From Bacillus sp. IITD106 (GTDB taxonomy: Bacteria; Bacillota; Bacilli; Bacillales; Bacillaceae_C), in assembly GCF_019459225.1 (NCBI RefSeq), contig NZ_JAIAZY010000009.1, positions 42,194 to 106,193 of the forward strand: DNA of 64,000 nt, given 5' to 3'. Numbering within the stretch: the first letter of the stretch is position 1; every line of letters begins with the position of its first letter. The translations under genes and the position numbers were made by a program. Below, piece by piece: positions 1 to 8,406 of this stretch. The notes beneath the pieces were generated by a model. That model saw nothing but the letters and a program-made list of their open reading frames with translations. It had not been told where the DNA came from and did not search any database.

Positions 1-25
1 GAATAACAAGGGGGCATCTATCGTA

Positions 26-1039
26 ATGGATGATAATATTCTTGAAGTACTTTCTATGAAAAAATATTTTCCTATTAAAAAAGGATTTTTTAAAAGAACG
101 GTGGGTCAAATTAAAGCAGTAGATGATGTTTCGTTTTATGTGAAAGAAGGAGAAACATTTGGCCTAGTAGGAGAATCCGGATGCGGAAAATCTACTTTAG
201 GAAAAAGCTTATTACGAGCAATTGAACCAACGGAAGGATCAGTGAAATTTAAAAACCGGCATAATGAAAAGATAGATGTAATGGACTTAGACTATAAGCA
301 GTTACGAGATATTAGAAGGGATATGCAGCTAATATTTCAAGATCCTTATTCTTCATTGAATCCTCGGATGACGGTTTTAAATATTATCGGCGAGCCACTT
401 ATTTGTAATAAGTTAGCAAAAGGTGAGGAATTAAGGGAAAAAGTTAAGCATTTAATGGAAATTGTCGGATTGAATAGTAGGCATTTAGAAAGATATCCAC
501 ATGCCTTTAGTGGAGGACAAAGGCAGAGAATTGGAATCGCCCGTGCCTTAGCAACAAACCCGAAATTCCTTGTTTGTGATGAAGCTGTTTCCGCTTTGGA
601 CGTATCGATACAAGCCCAGATTATTAACTTATTAGAAGACTTACAAAAAACATTGAATTTAAGTTATTTGTTTATTTCGCATGATCTTGGAGTAATTCAG
701 CATATCTCAGACCGTGTCGGTGTCATGTATGTCGGAAAAATGGTCGAAACAGCTACTACGGAAGAATTATTTACTAATCCGAAACACCCATATACAGAGG
801 CGTTATTATCAGCAAAGCCGATTCCAAATCCGAGATTGAAGAAGGAAAGAATTATCTTAAAAGGCGAGGTGGCAAATCCAGCCAATCCACCATCAGGATG
901 CTATTTCCATCCAAGATGTCCATATGCTAAAGAAATTTGTAAAGTTCAAAAGCCATCGTTCAATGAGGTCAGTCCTGGCCATCAAGTAGCATGCCATTTC
1001 GCAGGTGAATTAGATTTAAAAGGATCTGTCGCAATATGA
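26..1039 (+). CDS. Oligopeptide/dipeptide-type ABC transporter ATP-binding protein (OppF/DppF family)
   Basis: A cytoplasmic ATPase subunit that powers uptake by a peptide/nickel-class ABC importer. The 337-aa protein shows Walker [10 protein letters not shown] (residues 49-57), the signature SGGQRQR, and Walker B ending in CDEAVSALD. Its C-terminus has the Cys-containing oligopeptide_HPY region ([10 protein letters not shown]) that is special to this class. The start has a GGGGG ribosome site 15 bases upstream. The partner ATPase, permeases and binding protein would lie left of the window edge. The next gene overlaps it by ATGA, and the operon then runs to a sugar isomerase. I therefore infer that the importer may carry an oligosaccharide or glycoside rather than peptides; the class includes both. 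The family is certain and the substrate unknown. Confidence 0.93.
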   Translation: MDDNILEVLSMKKYFPIKKGFFKRTVGQIKAVDDVSFYVKEGETFGLVGESGCGKSTLGKSLLRAIEPTEGSVKFKNRHNEKIDVMDLDYKQLRDIRRDMQLIFQDPYSSLNPRMTVLNIIGEPLICNKLAKGEELREKVKHLMEIVGLNSRHLERYPHAFSGGQRQRIGIARALATNPKFLVCDEAVSALDVSIQAQIINLLEDLQKTLNLSYLFISHDLGVIQHISDRVGVMYVGKMVETATTEELFTNPKHPYTEALLSAKPIPNPRLKKERIILKGEVANPANPPSGCYFHPRCPYAKEICKVQKPSFNEVSPGHQVACHFAGELDLKGSVAI

Positions 1040-1422
1040 ATACGATTCTCTTACTTATTTTTGTGTTCATATTAGCCTTATTTTTCATAATGGGTGCTTC
1101 AGTATGGGTTATGAATATGTTTACGAGAAAATATATAGGTGAAAAGCATATGGTTCTAGAGGAACTGACCATGGGAAAGGTTCCTGAACTTTGGTCAAGA
1201 AAGTATGAATCAAAACGATTGAAGTTTGAGAATGAAGGAAAACGTGATAAAGCCAAAAAAGTACAAAGGGAAGCTGTTTGCGATTATATGAATAAGCTTA
1301 ATAAAATTGTTTCTTATATACAAAAAACGAGTTTGGTGGATAGTGAAGAAACACGTAATTCTATTCTCTCCGATTTAGAAGAAACGCGGCATCGCTGGAG
1401 GGAGAATAAAATTCATGAATGA
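1036..1422 (+). CDS. Small membrane-anchored protein of unknown function
   Basis: I do not recognise this 128-aa protein. Residues 1-28 form one strongly hydrophobic helix, and the rest is charged and probably helical, rich in Lys, Arg and Glu. This suggests an N-terminal anchor with a cytoplasmic coiled tail. It starts inside the stop of the ABC ATPase gene (ATGA overlap) and its own end overlaps the next gene by 8 bp, so it is translationally coupled on both sides. The tight coupling is the main evidence that it is real. It may be an accessory part of the transporter encoded upstream, but that is only inference from position. Confidence 0.75.
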   Translation: MNTILLLIFVFILALFFIMGASVWVMNMFTRKYIGEKHMVLEELTMGKVPELWSRKYESKRLKFENEGKRDKAKKVQREAVCDYMNKLNKIVSYIQKTSLVDSEETRNSILSDLEETRHRWRENKIHE

Positions 1423-1876
1423 AAAGAAGCATGGAAAAGCAATATTTTCAAGCTTTCTCGTATTATTGATGTCCACTGTTTCTTCAGGAGTTGGATTGAT
1501 TCTTTGGTTTGTTTTAAAAGACACTTTCATGACAATTTTACTCTTCTATTCTCTTGATAAATGGAAGGTACCTGCAGCTGATCAATTCAGTTTTTTAATA
1601 ATCGGGATTCTTTGGCTCATGTTTGTTTTTATCGCGTTTCATTTCTATAACAAAGGTAAACAAAACGGTCGCTTTCTTCACACTTTTTTGCTCATTACGG
1701 GTTGTCAATCACTCATCCTATTTATTTGTGAAAGCATCATGATTCTTTTGGACAAAGGGAAAGTTGTCAATATTTTTCTGTTAGCCTGTGAGTTTTTAAT
1801 TGCTTGTATTTTGATTTCCTGCTCATTTTTTATAAAGGCAAAAAGCAAAGACAATAAGGCCACTGCCAAATTTTAA
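1415..1876 (+). CDS. Four-helix integral membrane protein of unknown function
   Basis: An unrecognised 153-aa protein with about four hydrophobic segments (roughly residues 8-35, 47-72, 85-108 and 119-143) separated by short charged loops. A GGAGGGAG ribosome site ends 10 bases before the ATG, inside the 3' end of the previous gene. The order ABC ATPase, anchored protein, membrane protein and sugar isomerase without gaps indicates one operon. No transporter, enzyme or sensor motif could be seen. It could be a small accessory membrane subunit. Confidence 0.75.
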   Translation: MNEKKHGKAIFSSFLVLLMSTVSSGVGLILWFVLKDTFMTILLFYSLDKWKVPAADQFSFLIIGILWLMFVFIAFHFYNKGKQNGRFLHTFLLITGCQSLILFICESIMILLDKGKVVNIFLLACEFLIACILISCSFFIKAKSKDNKATAKF

Positions 1877-1898
1877 CGAAGGAAGTAGGTATTCAATT

Positions 1899-2735
1899 AT
1901 GGACGTCGGTGTTGTTTCAAGAAGTTTTCCACAGCTTAACAATCAAGAAACAGCGGAACTTTTATCAAAAAATGGATTCAAATGGACGGAGCTTTGCTTC
2001 TCCCAAACAGATTCGAATTATTGGGTGTATAACGGCCGCTCAGATATGGAAAATTTAACGAATGAAGAGAGCATTAAAATCGTAAATACATACCGAAATG
2101 AAGGAGTCGAAGTTACTGCAATCGGAGTATTTACGAATCTATTAGAAACAGAAAAAAAGGATGTAGATGAAAATCTTGCATATTTTGAAAGATTAATTGA
2201 AATTGCCGGTATAAACGACGTTCCATACGTATCAACGGAATGCGGTTTCATCCCTGGAAAAAGGGGTGTGAATGCAGATACGTATGAAGCAGATTTTCAA
2301 AGAATTGTAGAAAATGTAAAACATCTATCCAAAATTGCTGAAAAGAATAATGTGTCGATTGCGATTGAACCATGTGTATTAGATATTATCCCCAGTGCCA
2401 AGAGAATGGTTGATTTTATCAATCAGGTAGGTTCCGATCGGATAAAAGTATTGTTGGATCCAGCCAATTTAATTGCTAATAATTCTGAAGAAGATATGTT
2501 TGCTTATTTATCAGCTCATATTGCCTATTTTCATGGGAAGGATCGAAAAGTTAATGATACGTATGGTAGAGCAATAGGTGACGGGGATATCAATTGGCCT
2601 TTGTTTTTACATCTGTATCATAAATATACCGAAAATGTTCCTTTCATAATGGAATATGTAAATATCGATAACTTTTGTGATATTCGTGACAGAGTTATTC
2701 ATTTTGACGAAATCGCGTCGTTCCAATTTAAATAA
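1899..2735 (+). CDS. Sugar phosphate isomerase/epimerase, xylose-isomerase-like TIM barrel
   Basis: A 278-aa protein of the AP-endonuclease-2-like TIM-barrel family, which includes inosose dehydratase/isomerase (IolE, IolI) and tagatose or hydroxypyruvate epimerases. Family signs are an N-terminal GVVSRSFP strand, IAIEPCV in the middle with the metal-binding Glu, LLDPANL with Asp, HGKDRK, GDGDINW and the C-terminal EYV strand with Glu. These provide a Glu/Asp/His/Glu metal site. It is the last gene of the leading operon, 22 bp after the membrane protein, and a bidirectional terminator follows. The substrate cannot be read from sequence. Its neighbours suggest a polyol or unusual sugar. Confidence 0.88.
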   Translation: MDVGVVSRSFPQLNNQETAELLSKNGFKWTELCFSQTDSNYWVYNGRSDMENLTNEESIKIVNTYRNEGVEVTAIGVFTNLLETEKKDVDENLAYFERLIEIAGINDVPYVSTECGFIPGKRGVNADTYEADFQRIVENVKHLSKIAEKNNVSIAIEPCVLDIIPSAKRMVDFINQVGSDRIKVLLDPANLIANNSEEDMFAYLSAHIAYFHGKDRKVNDTYGRAIGDGDINWPLFLHLYHKYTENVPFIMEYVNIDNFCDIRDRVIHFDEIASFQFK

Positions 2736-2761
2736 AAGGGACGTCGAATAGACATCCCTTT
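2735..2761. terminator. Bidirectional rho-independent terminator
   Basis: The stem AAAGGGA-C-GTC pairs with GAC-A-TCCCTTT around a GAATA loop. A-rich and T-rich flanks allow use in both directions. It lies between two convergent genes, the isomerase and the PhyH-type dioxygenase. Confidence 0.75.
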
Positions 2762-2767
2762 ACATCA

Positions 2768-3598
2768 TTACAATTGAACAGCGGGCGTTTTTCGATACAC
2801 TACCGGAAAATCATCTCCAGCTAAAACTTCACCAGGTTTGACGGTAACAAAAGGTTCCATAGGATGTGACCCGGTTGGCTCATATCGGACATGTCCCGGC
2901 ATATAATGGACGGCAATAGCTCTTCGCTTTCTTTGTGATGTATTTGGTCCGCTTCCATGCCATGTTAGACAATGATGATATCCTACTTGACCTTTTTTAA
3001 TTTCAAAGGGAACAGGTTCGATATTAACACCTTCTGGTAATAATTCAGGTTTTGTGTGGTGTGGTTTATAGTCAGCAGTATTTTGTAAGTACTGCTGATG
3101 ATCACCCCATTTATGACTGCCGGGAACCATCCACATACAGCCATTTTCAATTGTTGCATCATCAAGTGCTACCCATGCACTAACAAGATCTGCGGGTTGA
3201 ATAATTGGCCAAGCTGGATGATCTTGATGCCAGTCGCCAGGGCCGCCAACCACTGGTGGTTTGTACTGTACTTGGTCGTGCCAGATTCGTAGGATATCAG
3301 TGTTACAAAGCTGAGCAACCTCTTCACATAGTGTTTCGTTGGCTGCATGGGTCAAATATGCTTCACTCGCCATCCACATATTAACAATTTGGACAACTGT
3401 ATCTTTTTTTGCCATTTTCATTGCAAACTCTGAGTTATCTTTCATATCTCGATTTAACACTGGTTTTTTAACTGTTTTACCTGCCATGACTAAATCTAAT
3501 TGCTCGCGCAAAAATTCAACTTCTTCATCATTTAAGATGACATCACCTTTGACAAAACCATTTTCTTCAAATTCTTTTAATTGTTGAGGGGTTAACAA
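2768..3598 (-). CDS. Phytanoyl-CoA dioxygenase (PhyH) family Fe(II)/2-oxoglutarate oxygenase
   Basis: A non-haem iron oxygenase that would hydroxylate a small substrate using 2-oxoglutarate and O2. The metal-binding His-x-Asp is in WHQDHPAWP, and the distal His lies in LTWHGSGPNTS, followed by the RRAIAVHYMP segment that holds the Arg binding 2-oxoglutarate. At 276 aa it is typical of bacterial PhyH proteins. I chose TTG at 3598 (M-L-T-P-Q-Q-L) because AAAGG lies 9 bases ahead; the ATG three codons upstream abuts that site. It faces an AraC gene across a 150-bp divergent region, which probably controls it. The substrate is unknown, and the sugar-gene context argues against phytanoyl-CoA itself. 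Confidence 0.88.
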   Translation of the reverse strand: MLTPQQLKEFEENGFVKGDVILNDEEVEFLREQLDLVMAGKTVKKPVLNRDMKDNSEFAMKMAKKDTVVQIVNMWMASEAYLTHAANETLCEEVAQLCNTDILRIWHDQVQYKPPVVGGPGDWHQDHPAWPIIQPADLVSAWVALDDATIENGCMWMVPGSHKWGDHQQYLQNTADYKPHHTKPELLPEGVNIEPVPFEIKKGQVGYHHCLTWHGSGPNTSQRKRRAIAVHYMPGHVRYEPTGSHPMEPFVTVKPGEVLAGDDFPVVYRKTPAVQL

Positions 3599-3749
3599 CT
3601 TTCTCATCCTTTCAAACTAAGATTGGGATTTCGTTAAATAAATAATACCAACCGAAAAATACGGTGTCGTTAGAATATTCATTAAAATCTTTGTACTTTT
3701 CACAGATGTTTATAACAAAAGTTAAGAACTGATTACTTAGGAGCATTTA

Positions 3750-4634
3750 ATGGAAACAAATGAAGTAGTGAATGTCGGGTTACTTTCAATCCTTAAACCA
3801 ACTGTTAATTTTGCTAATAAAATGACAGCAAAAGCTGGGCAAGTTTGGGGTCCACGTACAATTGCAGATTGTCAATTAATATTCGTAGAGTCTGGCAAAG
3901 CAACCTTAACATTTGGGGATAGTATTTTTCCGATTGGGGCAGGGGAATGTGTCTTTTATGGAGCGAATACACCCCATAAGTTAATTTCGTCCACTCATAA
4001 CCCATTTACATTTATGAGTATTCATTTTGATTGGAATAGAGAATATCCTGATCCAATTTATCCACTACATGGAATCAAAGAATGTCAACTATCTAAGAGT
4101 GTAACAACTTACAAAATTAGAATTGATGAACAACGGGAAATCAACTTTCCACATTTTTTCATCATCCCAAATATAGAAAGTTTGTTTTCCAATATCGTAA
4201 GAGAATATCGATACGAAGAACCTGGCCACGCCTTTATTTTAAGAGGATTAATTGTTCAATTAATTACTTTAATTATTAGAAATGAAATAAACGGTGATTT
4301 ATCTTTAGGAGAAAAAAGAAAGATTGCCCCTTCATTAGAAATGATTCGGAAACAACCTGAGAAAAATTGGACCATTTATGAATTAGCAGATATTTGTGGA
4401 TACCACCCAACGTATTTTACTTCCATCTTTAAAGATTCAATGGGGTGCACACCTAAGCAATTTTTAATAAATGAAAGAATTAGGAAGGCAAAACATTTAC
4501 TCTTAGAAACAAAAACAGTGGAAGAGGTTTCCTTAAAACTCGGATATACGAGTATCCATTATTTTTGCAGAAATTTCAAATCCATTACAGGTTTGACACC
4601 AACTGAATATAAGCTACAAAGTTTAGAGCTTTAG
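3750..4634 (+). CDS. AraC-family transcriptional regulator with N-terminal cupin
   Basis: A 294-aa regulator. Residues about 20-110 form a cupin-like sugar-sensing domain (FVESGKATLTFGDS, GECVFYGANTPHKL). Residues about 190-290 form the two helix-turn-helix units of AraC proteins (WTIYELADICGYHPTYFTSIFK and EVSLKLGYTSIHYFCRNFK regions, ending in TGLTPTEYK). TTAGGAG lies 6 bases before the ATG. It is divergent from the PhyH gene and precedes the ASRT-dehydrogenase-isomerase-hydrolase run, so it likely activates one or both in response to the island's substrate. The effector is unknown. Confidence 0.92.
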   Translation: METNEVVNVGLLSILKPTVNFANKMTAKAGQVWGPRTIADCQLIFVESGKATLTFGDSIFPIGAGECVFYGANTPHKLISSTHNPFTFMSIHFDWNREYPDPIYPLHGIKECQLSKSVTTYKIRIDEQREINFPHFFIIPNIESLFSNIVREYRYEEPGHAFILRGLIVQLITLIIRNEINGDLSLGEKRKIAPSLEMIRKQPEKNWTIYELADICGYHPTYFTSIFKDSMGCTPKQFLINERIRKAKHLLLETKTVEEVSLKLGYTSIHYFCRNFKSITGLTPTEYKLQSLEL

Positions 4635-4730
4635 AACTATAACTTTAAATCAAAATGGCCGGATTAACCATAAAAAATGGCAGAATGAACAATGATGATT
4701 TAATTCAGTTCAGATAAAATGGTTTCATAT

Positions 4731-4744
4731 AGAAAGCGTTTACA
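4731..4744 (+). promoter_or_regulatory. Catabolite-responsive element (cre)-like site
   Basis: AGAAAGCGTTTACA matches the CcpA consensus TGWAARCGYTWNCW at every position except the first. It lies 24 bp before the ASRT gene and just downstream of a -10-like GATAAA (4713-4718), where bound CcpA would block transcription. This implies glucose repression of the catabolic operon. CcpA binding itself is inferred. Confidence 0.6.
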
Positions 4745-4767
4745 ATTATTGTCGAACGGAGGAGAAA

Positions 4768-5136
4768 ATGTTGATTGGTAAGCAAACTTGGATTGTCCCT
4801 GATGGCTTTTTACAGCCAAAAAGTACAGGGGAGCAAATCAGCCACGAAGCCGTTTGTGTATTGAACTTGACGAAAGGTCAAGCTGAGATTCATCTTACTC
4901 TATATTTTGAAGACCGTGAACCGATGGATCAATTTTATTCTGAATGTGGATCTAACAGAACCCATCATATTCGCTTGGACAAAATTAGAGATCGTGAAGG
5001 AAATGAGATTCCGAGAGGGATTCCCTATGCAATAAAAGTAGACAGTAATGTGCCAATCATCGTGCAGCACAGTAGATTAGACACTTCTCAAGAGGCACTG
5101 GCTTTATTTACAACAATGGGTTATCCCGCAAATTAA
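4768..5136 (+). CDS. ASRT-family (sensory rhodopsin transducer-like) small-molecule-binding protein
   Basis: The 122-aa protein carries the hallmarks of the family named after the Anabaena sensory rhodopsin transducer: TWIVPDGF near the N-terminus, SHEAVCVLNLT, LYFEDREPM, HHIRLDKI, IPRGIPYAI and IVQHSRLDTSQ. In non-phototrophic bacteria the family has been proposed to bind small molecules such as sugars and is often placed next to sugar isomerases and dehydrogenases. No rhodopsin gene is present here, so a light-sensing role is unlikely. A GGAGGAGAAA ribosome site precedes the ATG. It heads the operon with the Gfo/Idh dehydrogenase (24-bp gap), isomerase and hydrolase. I infer a sensory or substrate-binding role in that pathway. 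Confidence 0.85.
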   Translation: MLIGKQTWIVPDGFLQPKSTGEQISHEAVCVLNLTKGQAEIHLTLYFEDREPMDQFYSECGSNRTHHIRLDKIRDREGNEIPRGIPYAIKVDSNVPIIVQHSRLDTSQEALALFTTMGYPAN

Positions 5137-5159
5137 TATAATTATAGGAGGATGAGCAA

Positions 5160-6182
5160 ATGACGTTAAAAGTAGGGATTGTCGGAGTTGGGAACATTGG
5201 CAGTATACATGCTTCCGTTTACAAGGAAAATCCAGAAACTGACATTGTTGCAGTTTGCGATATTGATAAGGAAAAAGCAGATGCAGCAGCCGCAAAATTT
5301 GGTGGAACTCCCTTTTACAGCGTAGCAGATATGCTTAGCAGCAATATTCAATTAGATCTAGTCAGTGTTTGCACAAAAGGAGAAGAAAATGGAAGTGAGC
5401 ATTTTGCTCCGACGATGGAATTATTACAGGCAGGCATTCCTGTACTTGGTGAAAAACCGATTTCCAATAACATTGACGAAGGAAAACAAATGGTTGAGAT
5501 TGCAAAGAAAAACAAAATTCCTTATGCAGTAAATTTAAATCATCGCTTTACACCTGCGGCTGAAAGAGCGAAATCCTGGCTTGAAAGTGGAAGATTAGGA
5601 AAAATTCATATGATCAATATGCGAATGTGGATTAATAATCCAGTAGAAAGCTCACCATGGTTTCATTTGCGGGCACTGCACCCCCATTCCTTTGATGTGA
5701 TTCGCTATTTTTGCGGCGATGTAAAAAGGGTGGCTGCCTTCATGATGAAAGGCGAAGGGCGCAAAATTTGGTCTAACGCCCAGGTTATTTTGGAGTTTGA
5801 AAATGGTGCAATTGGAAATCTTGTCGGTAGCTATGATGCAGGTGCAAGCTATGGTCTTGAACTGTGTGAAGTAGTAGGATCTAAAGGACGTTTTGTATTG
5901 GAAGACGCTTGCGAACATTTAACATTTTATCCAAGAACGAGCATCGAGACTGAAAAGTTCAGTTATCTTGGTGGAATGCGAGCTTTTCCTGAAACGTTCA
6001 AAAGCCGCATCAATTCTTTTGTTGATCAACTTGTTTCAGGTGTTACATATGACCGAGTAGATGGCTCAGGTGAAGATGCCTTAAAAGCGCAGTTCATTAT
6101 TGAAGCGGCAATTAAATCGTGGGAAACGGGAACGATTGTTGATGTAAAAGAAGTAGGTCATATCTCGGGAGGGGTAAAATGA
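5160..6182 (+). CDS. Gfo/Idh/MocA-family NAD(P)-dependent sugar dehydrogenase
   Basis: A 340-aa oxidoreductase. The N-terminal Rossmann fold begins GIVGVGNIGSIH and has the acidic end VCDIDKEK, typical of NAD. The signature GEKPISNN holds the family's Lys, and the C-terminal half has HLRALHPHSFDVIRYF with the catalytic-type His and Asp. The family oxidises inositols, glucose-fructose or other cyclic polyols and sugars. It shares a 4-bp overlap (ATGA) with the next isomerase. A clear paralog lies at 8652-9656: both carry the -RALHPHS-D--RYFCG- block. The substrate is unknown. Confidence 0.9.
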   Translation: MTLKVGIVGVGNIGSIHASVYKENPETDIVAVCDIDKEKADAAAAKFGGTPFYSVADMLSSNIQLDLVSVCTKGEENGSEHFAPTMELLQAGIPVLGEKPISNNIDEGKQMVEIAKKNKIPYAVNLNHRFTPAAERAKSWLESGRLGKIHMINMRMWINNPVESSPWFHLRALHPHSFDVIRYFCGDVKRVAAFMMKGEGRKIWSNAQVILEFENGAIGNLVGSYDAGASYGLELCEVVGSKGRFVLEDACEHLTFYPRTSIETEKFSYLGGMRAFPETFKSRINSFVDQLVSGVTYDRVDGSGEDALKAQFIIEAAIKSWETGTIVDVKEVGHISGGVK

Positions 6183-7003
6183 TCAAACTTGGTGTAAACT
6201 CCGTCTTATTTAAGAATTTTGATTTTGCAACAGCTGCAAAACAAATCGCTGCATGTGGATATGATGGTGTTGAAATTTCCGCAATTAAAGGAATGTGTGA
6301 GCATCTTGTATTGGAGCGTTGGCAAGAACAAGCCGATGAATTGCGTTCAATTGTAAATGAAAATGGCTTGGAGTTTTTATCTATGGAAGTAGCATCATTA
6401 GATGAGGAGCGTCTTACTTTGGCTTTTGAAGCCGCAGCAGCTATTGGAATTCCAGTTGTAAACGTAGGTCCTGGTGGAAAATCTGGAGTGGAGGCCGATT
6501 TAGAGCATTCCATTGAAACGCTCTACCACTTATCAAAAAAAGCGGAGAGTTATGGTGTTACACTTTGCGTGAAAGCACATGTCGGGAATGCCATCTATAA
6601 TACGGAAACTACCTTAAGAGCGATGGATGAAATTTCATCATCAGCGTTTGGAATCGACATGGATCCTAGTCATATTTATCGAGGAAATGAAAACCCCGAA
6701 CAAGAATTGCCAAAAGTATTAAGTAGAGTAAAACATATCCATATACGTGATTGTAAAGGCAGGACGGCTGGACCTGGTCCGATTCAAAATCAAGCATGTG
6801 GACGCGGAGATATTGACTTATTTGCCTATTGTAAAGCAATGGTGGATGGGAATTATTCAGGTCCGGTCGTTCTAGAAGTGATTGGAGCCAATAACCATTC
6901 ACTAGCGGACGTTTCCATTGTTGCTGCAGAAAGCTATGGCTATTTGAATGCATGCTTAAAGGCACTCGGTGCAAGAGAAGCAAATATCGTTCAGAAAGGA
7001 TAG
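6179..7003 (+). CDS. Sugar phosphate isomerase/epimerase, TIM barrel
   Basis: A 274-aa protein of the xylose-isomerase-like barrel family: GVNSVLF start, CGYDGVEIS, LCVKAHVGN, FGIDMDPSH, HIHIRDCKG and VLEVIGANN. The residues give the usual acidic/His metal site, although the mid-barrel Glu position reads K-A-H, a variation also seen in some members. It starts inside the stop of the dehydrogenase gene and ends 5 bp before the hydrolase gene. The dehydrogenase plus isomerase pair recalls inositol-like catabolism, where a keto product is rearranged. The exact reaction is not predictable. Confidence 0.88.
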   Translation: MIKLGVNSVLFKNFDFATAAKQIAACGYDGVEISAIKGMCEHLVLERWQEQADELRSIVNENGLEFLSMEVASLDEERLTLAFEAAAAIGIPVVNVGPGGKSGVEADLEHSIETLYHLSKKAESYGVTLCVKAHVGNAIYNTETTLRAMDEISSSAFGIDMDPSHIYRGNENPEQELPKVLSRVKHIHIRDCKGRTAGPGPIQNQACGRGDIDLFAYCKAMVDGNYSGPVVLEVIGANNHSLADVSIVAAESYGYLNACLKALGAREANIVQKG

Positions 7004-7008
7004 GTCCG

Positions 7009-8406
7009 ATGAAAAAGAAAGCAAATGTCATTTTGTTTGGAATTGATAGTCTTAGAAGAGACCGTATGAGTTCATATGGGTACGATCGATTGACGACGCC
7101 ACATATCGATAAGTTCGCTAAAGGCGGAATATTGTTTGAAAATCATTTTAGCCCCAGTATTCCAACAACACCAGGATACGCATCCATGCTAACTGGAATG
7201 GATTGCTTTGGGACAGATGTTGTCGCGCTCAGACATAAGGGGCCTTTAGGGGATCACGTTAGAACTTTGCCAGAGGTATTGAGTGAGAACGGCTATAATA
7301 CAACGTGTGTAGGCTTTACAGGAAACCCCTCTTCAAGAGGATTCCAAAAATATATTGATTATGAAGGTTGGGGACCTGATGAAACTAGTCGTTGTCCGAA
7401 AGCTGAAAATTTAAATAATGTTGCAATTCCTGAGTTAAAAAGATTAGCAGGAGAAGATAAACCATTTTTCTTATTTTTAAGACATATGGATCCCCATTCC
7501 CCTTACTTACCACCAAAACCATATGAACGAATTTTTTACGACGGTAATGAATGTGATCCAAATAATGACTCATTAAATAAATTGAAGGAGTTTAAACCAT
7601 TTGCCGATTATATTACTTCTTGGCTCCCAGAAGGATGTACTGATTCAGAATATGTAGATGCACAGTATGATGGTGCGATTGCCTATATGGATGCATGCAT
7701 TCAAAACATTTTTACTACAGTGGAAGCACTTGGTATTGAAGAAGAAACGTTAATCATTGTTACCTCCGATCATGGAGAAACATTAAACGAGCATGAATGT
7801 TATTATGACCATCACGGTCTTTATGAAAATACTTTAATCGTTCCTTTAATCATGAAATTTCCAGGAAAACTGCCAGCTGGAAAGAGAATTTCAAGTGTCT
7901 CGCTTATAAAGGATATTATGCCAACAGTCTTAGAACTTCTCGCTATAGAAAGTGATATATCATTTGACGGTCGCAATCTAATAGAGCTAATTAATAAGGA
8001 TAGGAAGCCAGTTTCACAAGTTTCGGAGTTTTATATAACAGAGTGTACGTGGATGAGAAAACATGGTTGGCGTACGCCAGAATGGAAATTAATTTGTTCA
8101 CTTGAACCGGATTTTCATTTTAAACCTGAGATCGAGCTTTATAATCTTATAAAAGACCCGGAGGAGTTGACGAATCTCGCCGATGAAGAGCCTGAAATCG
8201 TAAATATGCTGATAGGAAGAATGAATAAATATATTGCTAAAAGAGAAGCTGAAACAGGCAGAACGAATCCAATGTATACTAACGTAAGCTGGCATGGTCG
8301 TGATCACGGACCATTCAAAACTTCTCAAGAAGCATATGATTCATTGTATATCGGATCAATCAGTACAGCGCAGCAGCTCCAGGAAAAAGACAAAGAGAAA
8401 GTTTAA
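7009..8406 (+). CDS. Sulfatase-superfamily hydrolase (alkaline phosphatase fold) with Thr at the nucleophile position
   Basis: A 465-aa cytoplasmic hydrolase; no signal peptide is visible. I chose the ATG at 7009, which has GAAAGGAT 7 bases ahead. PF00884-type landmarks are FGIDSLRRDRM (first metal Asp), TTPHIDKFA, TPGYASMLTG, RHMDPHSPY, and TSDHGETLNEH with the second Asp-His pair. In formylglycine sulfatases the active site reads C/S-x-P-S-R. Here the aligned stretch is T-T-P-G-Y, so neither the modifiable Cys/Ser nor the Arg is present. A Thr nucleophile is known in phosphodiesterase and phosphonoacetate-hydrolase branches, so this may cleave a phosphoester rather than a sulfate ester. It is last in the ASRT operon. 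Confidence 0.85.
   Translation: MKKKANVILFGIDSLRRDRMSSYGYDRLTTPHIDKFAKGGILFENHFSPSIPTTPGYASMLTGMDCFGTDVVALRHKGPLGDHVRTLPEVLSENGYNTTCVGFTGNPSSRGFQKYIDYEGWGPDETSRCPKAENLNNVAIPELKRLAGEDKPFFLFLRHMDPHSPYLPPKPYERIFYDGNECDPNNDSLNKLKEFKPFADYITSWLPEGCTDSEYVDAQYDGAIAYMDACIQNIFTTVEALGIEEETLIIVTSDHGETLNEHECYYDHHGLYENTLIVPLIMKFPGKLPAGKRISSVSLIKDIMPTVLELLAIESDISFDGRNLIELINKDRKPVSQVSEFYITECTWMRKHGWRTPEWKLICSLEPDFHFKPEIELYNLIKDPEELTNLADEEPEIVNMLIGRMNKYIAKREAETGRTNPMYTNVSWHGRDHGPFKTSQEAYDSLYIGSISTAQQLQEKDKEKV

Noticed and set aside
969..1256. Minus-strand open frame of 95 codons over the ABC ATPase end and next gene
   Set aside because: No ribosome site, crosses two well-supported coupled genes, and has no recognisable motif; a shadow frame.
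4768..5136. Light-sensing rhodopsin signalling
   Set aside because: An ASRT-family protein is present but no rhodopsin gene or retinal gene is in the window.
6952..7008. Upstream extension of the sulfatase-family protein
   Set aside because: It overlaps the isomerase end and lacks a ribosome site; ATG 7009 has a clear one.
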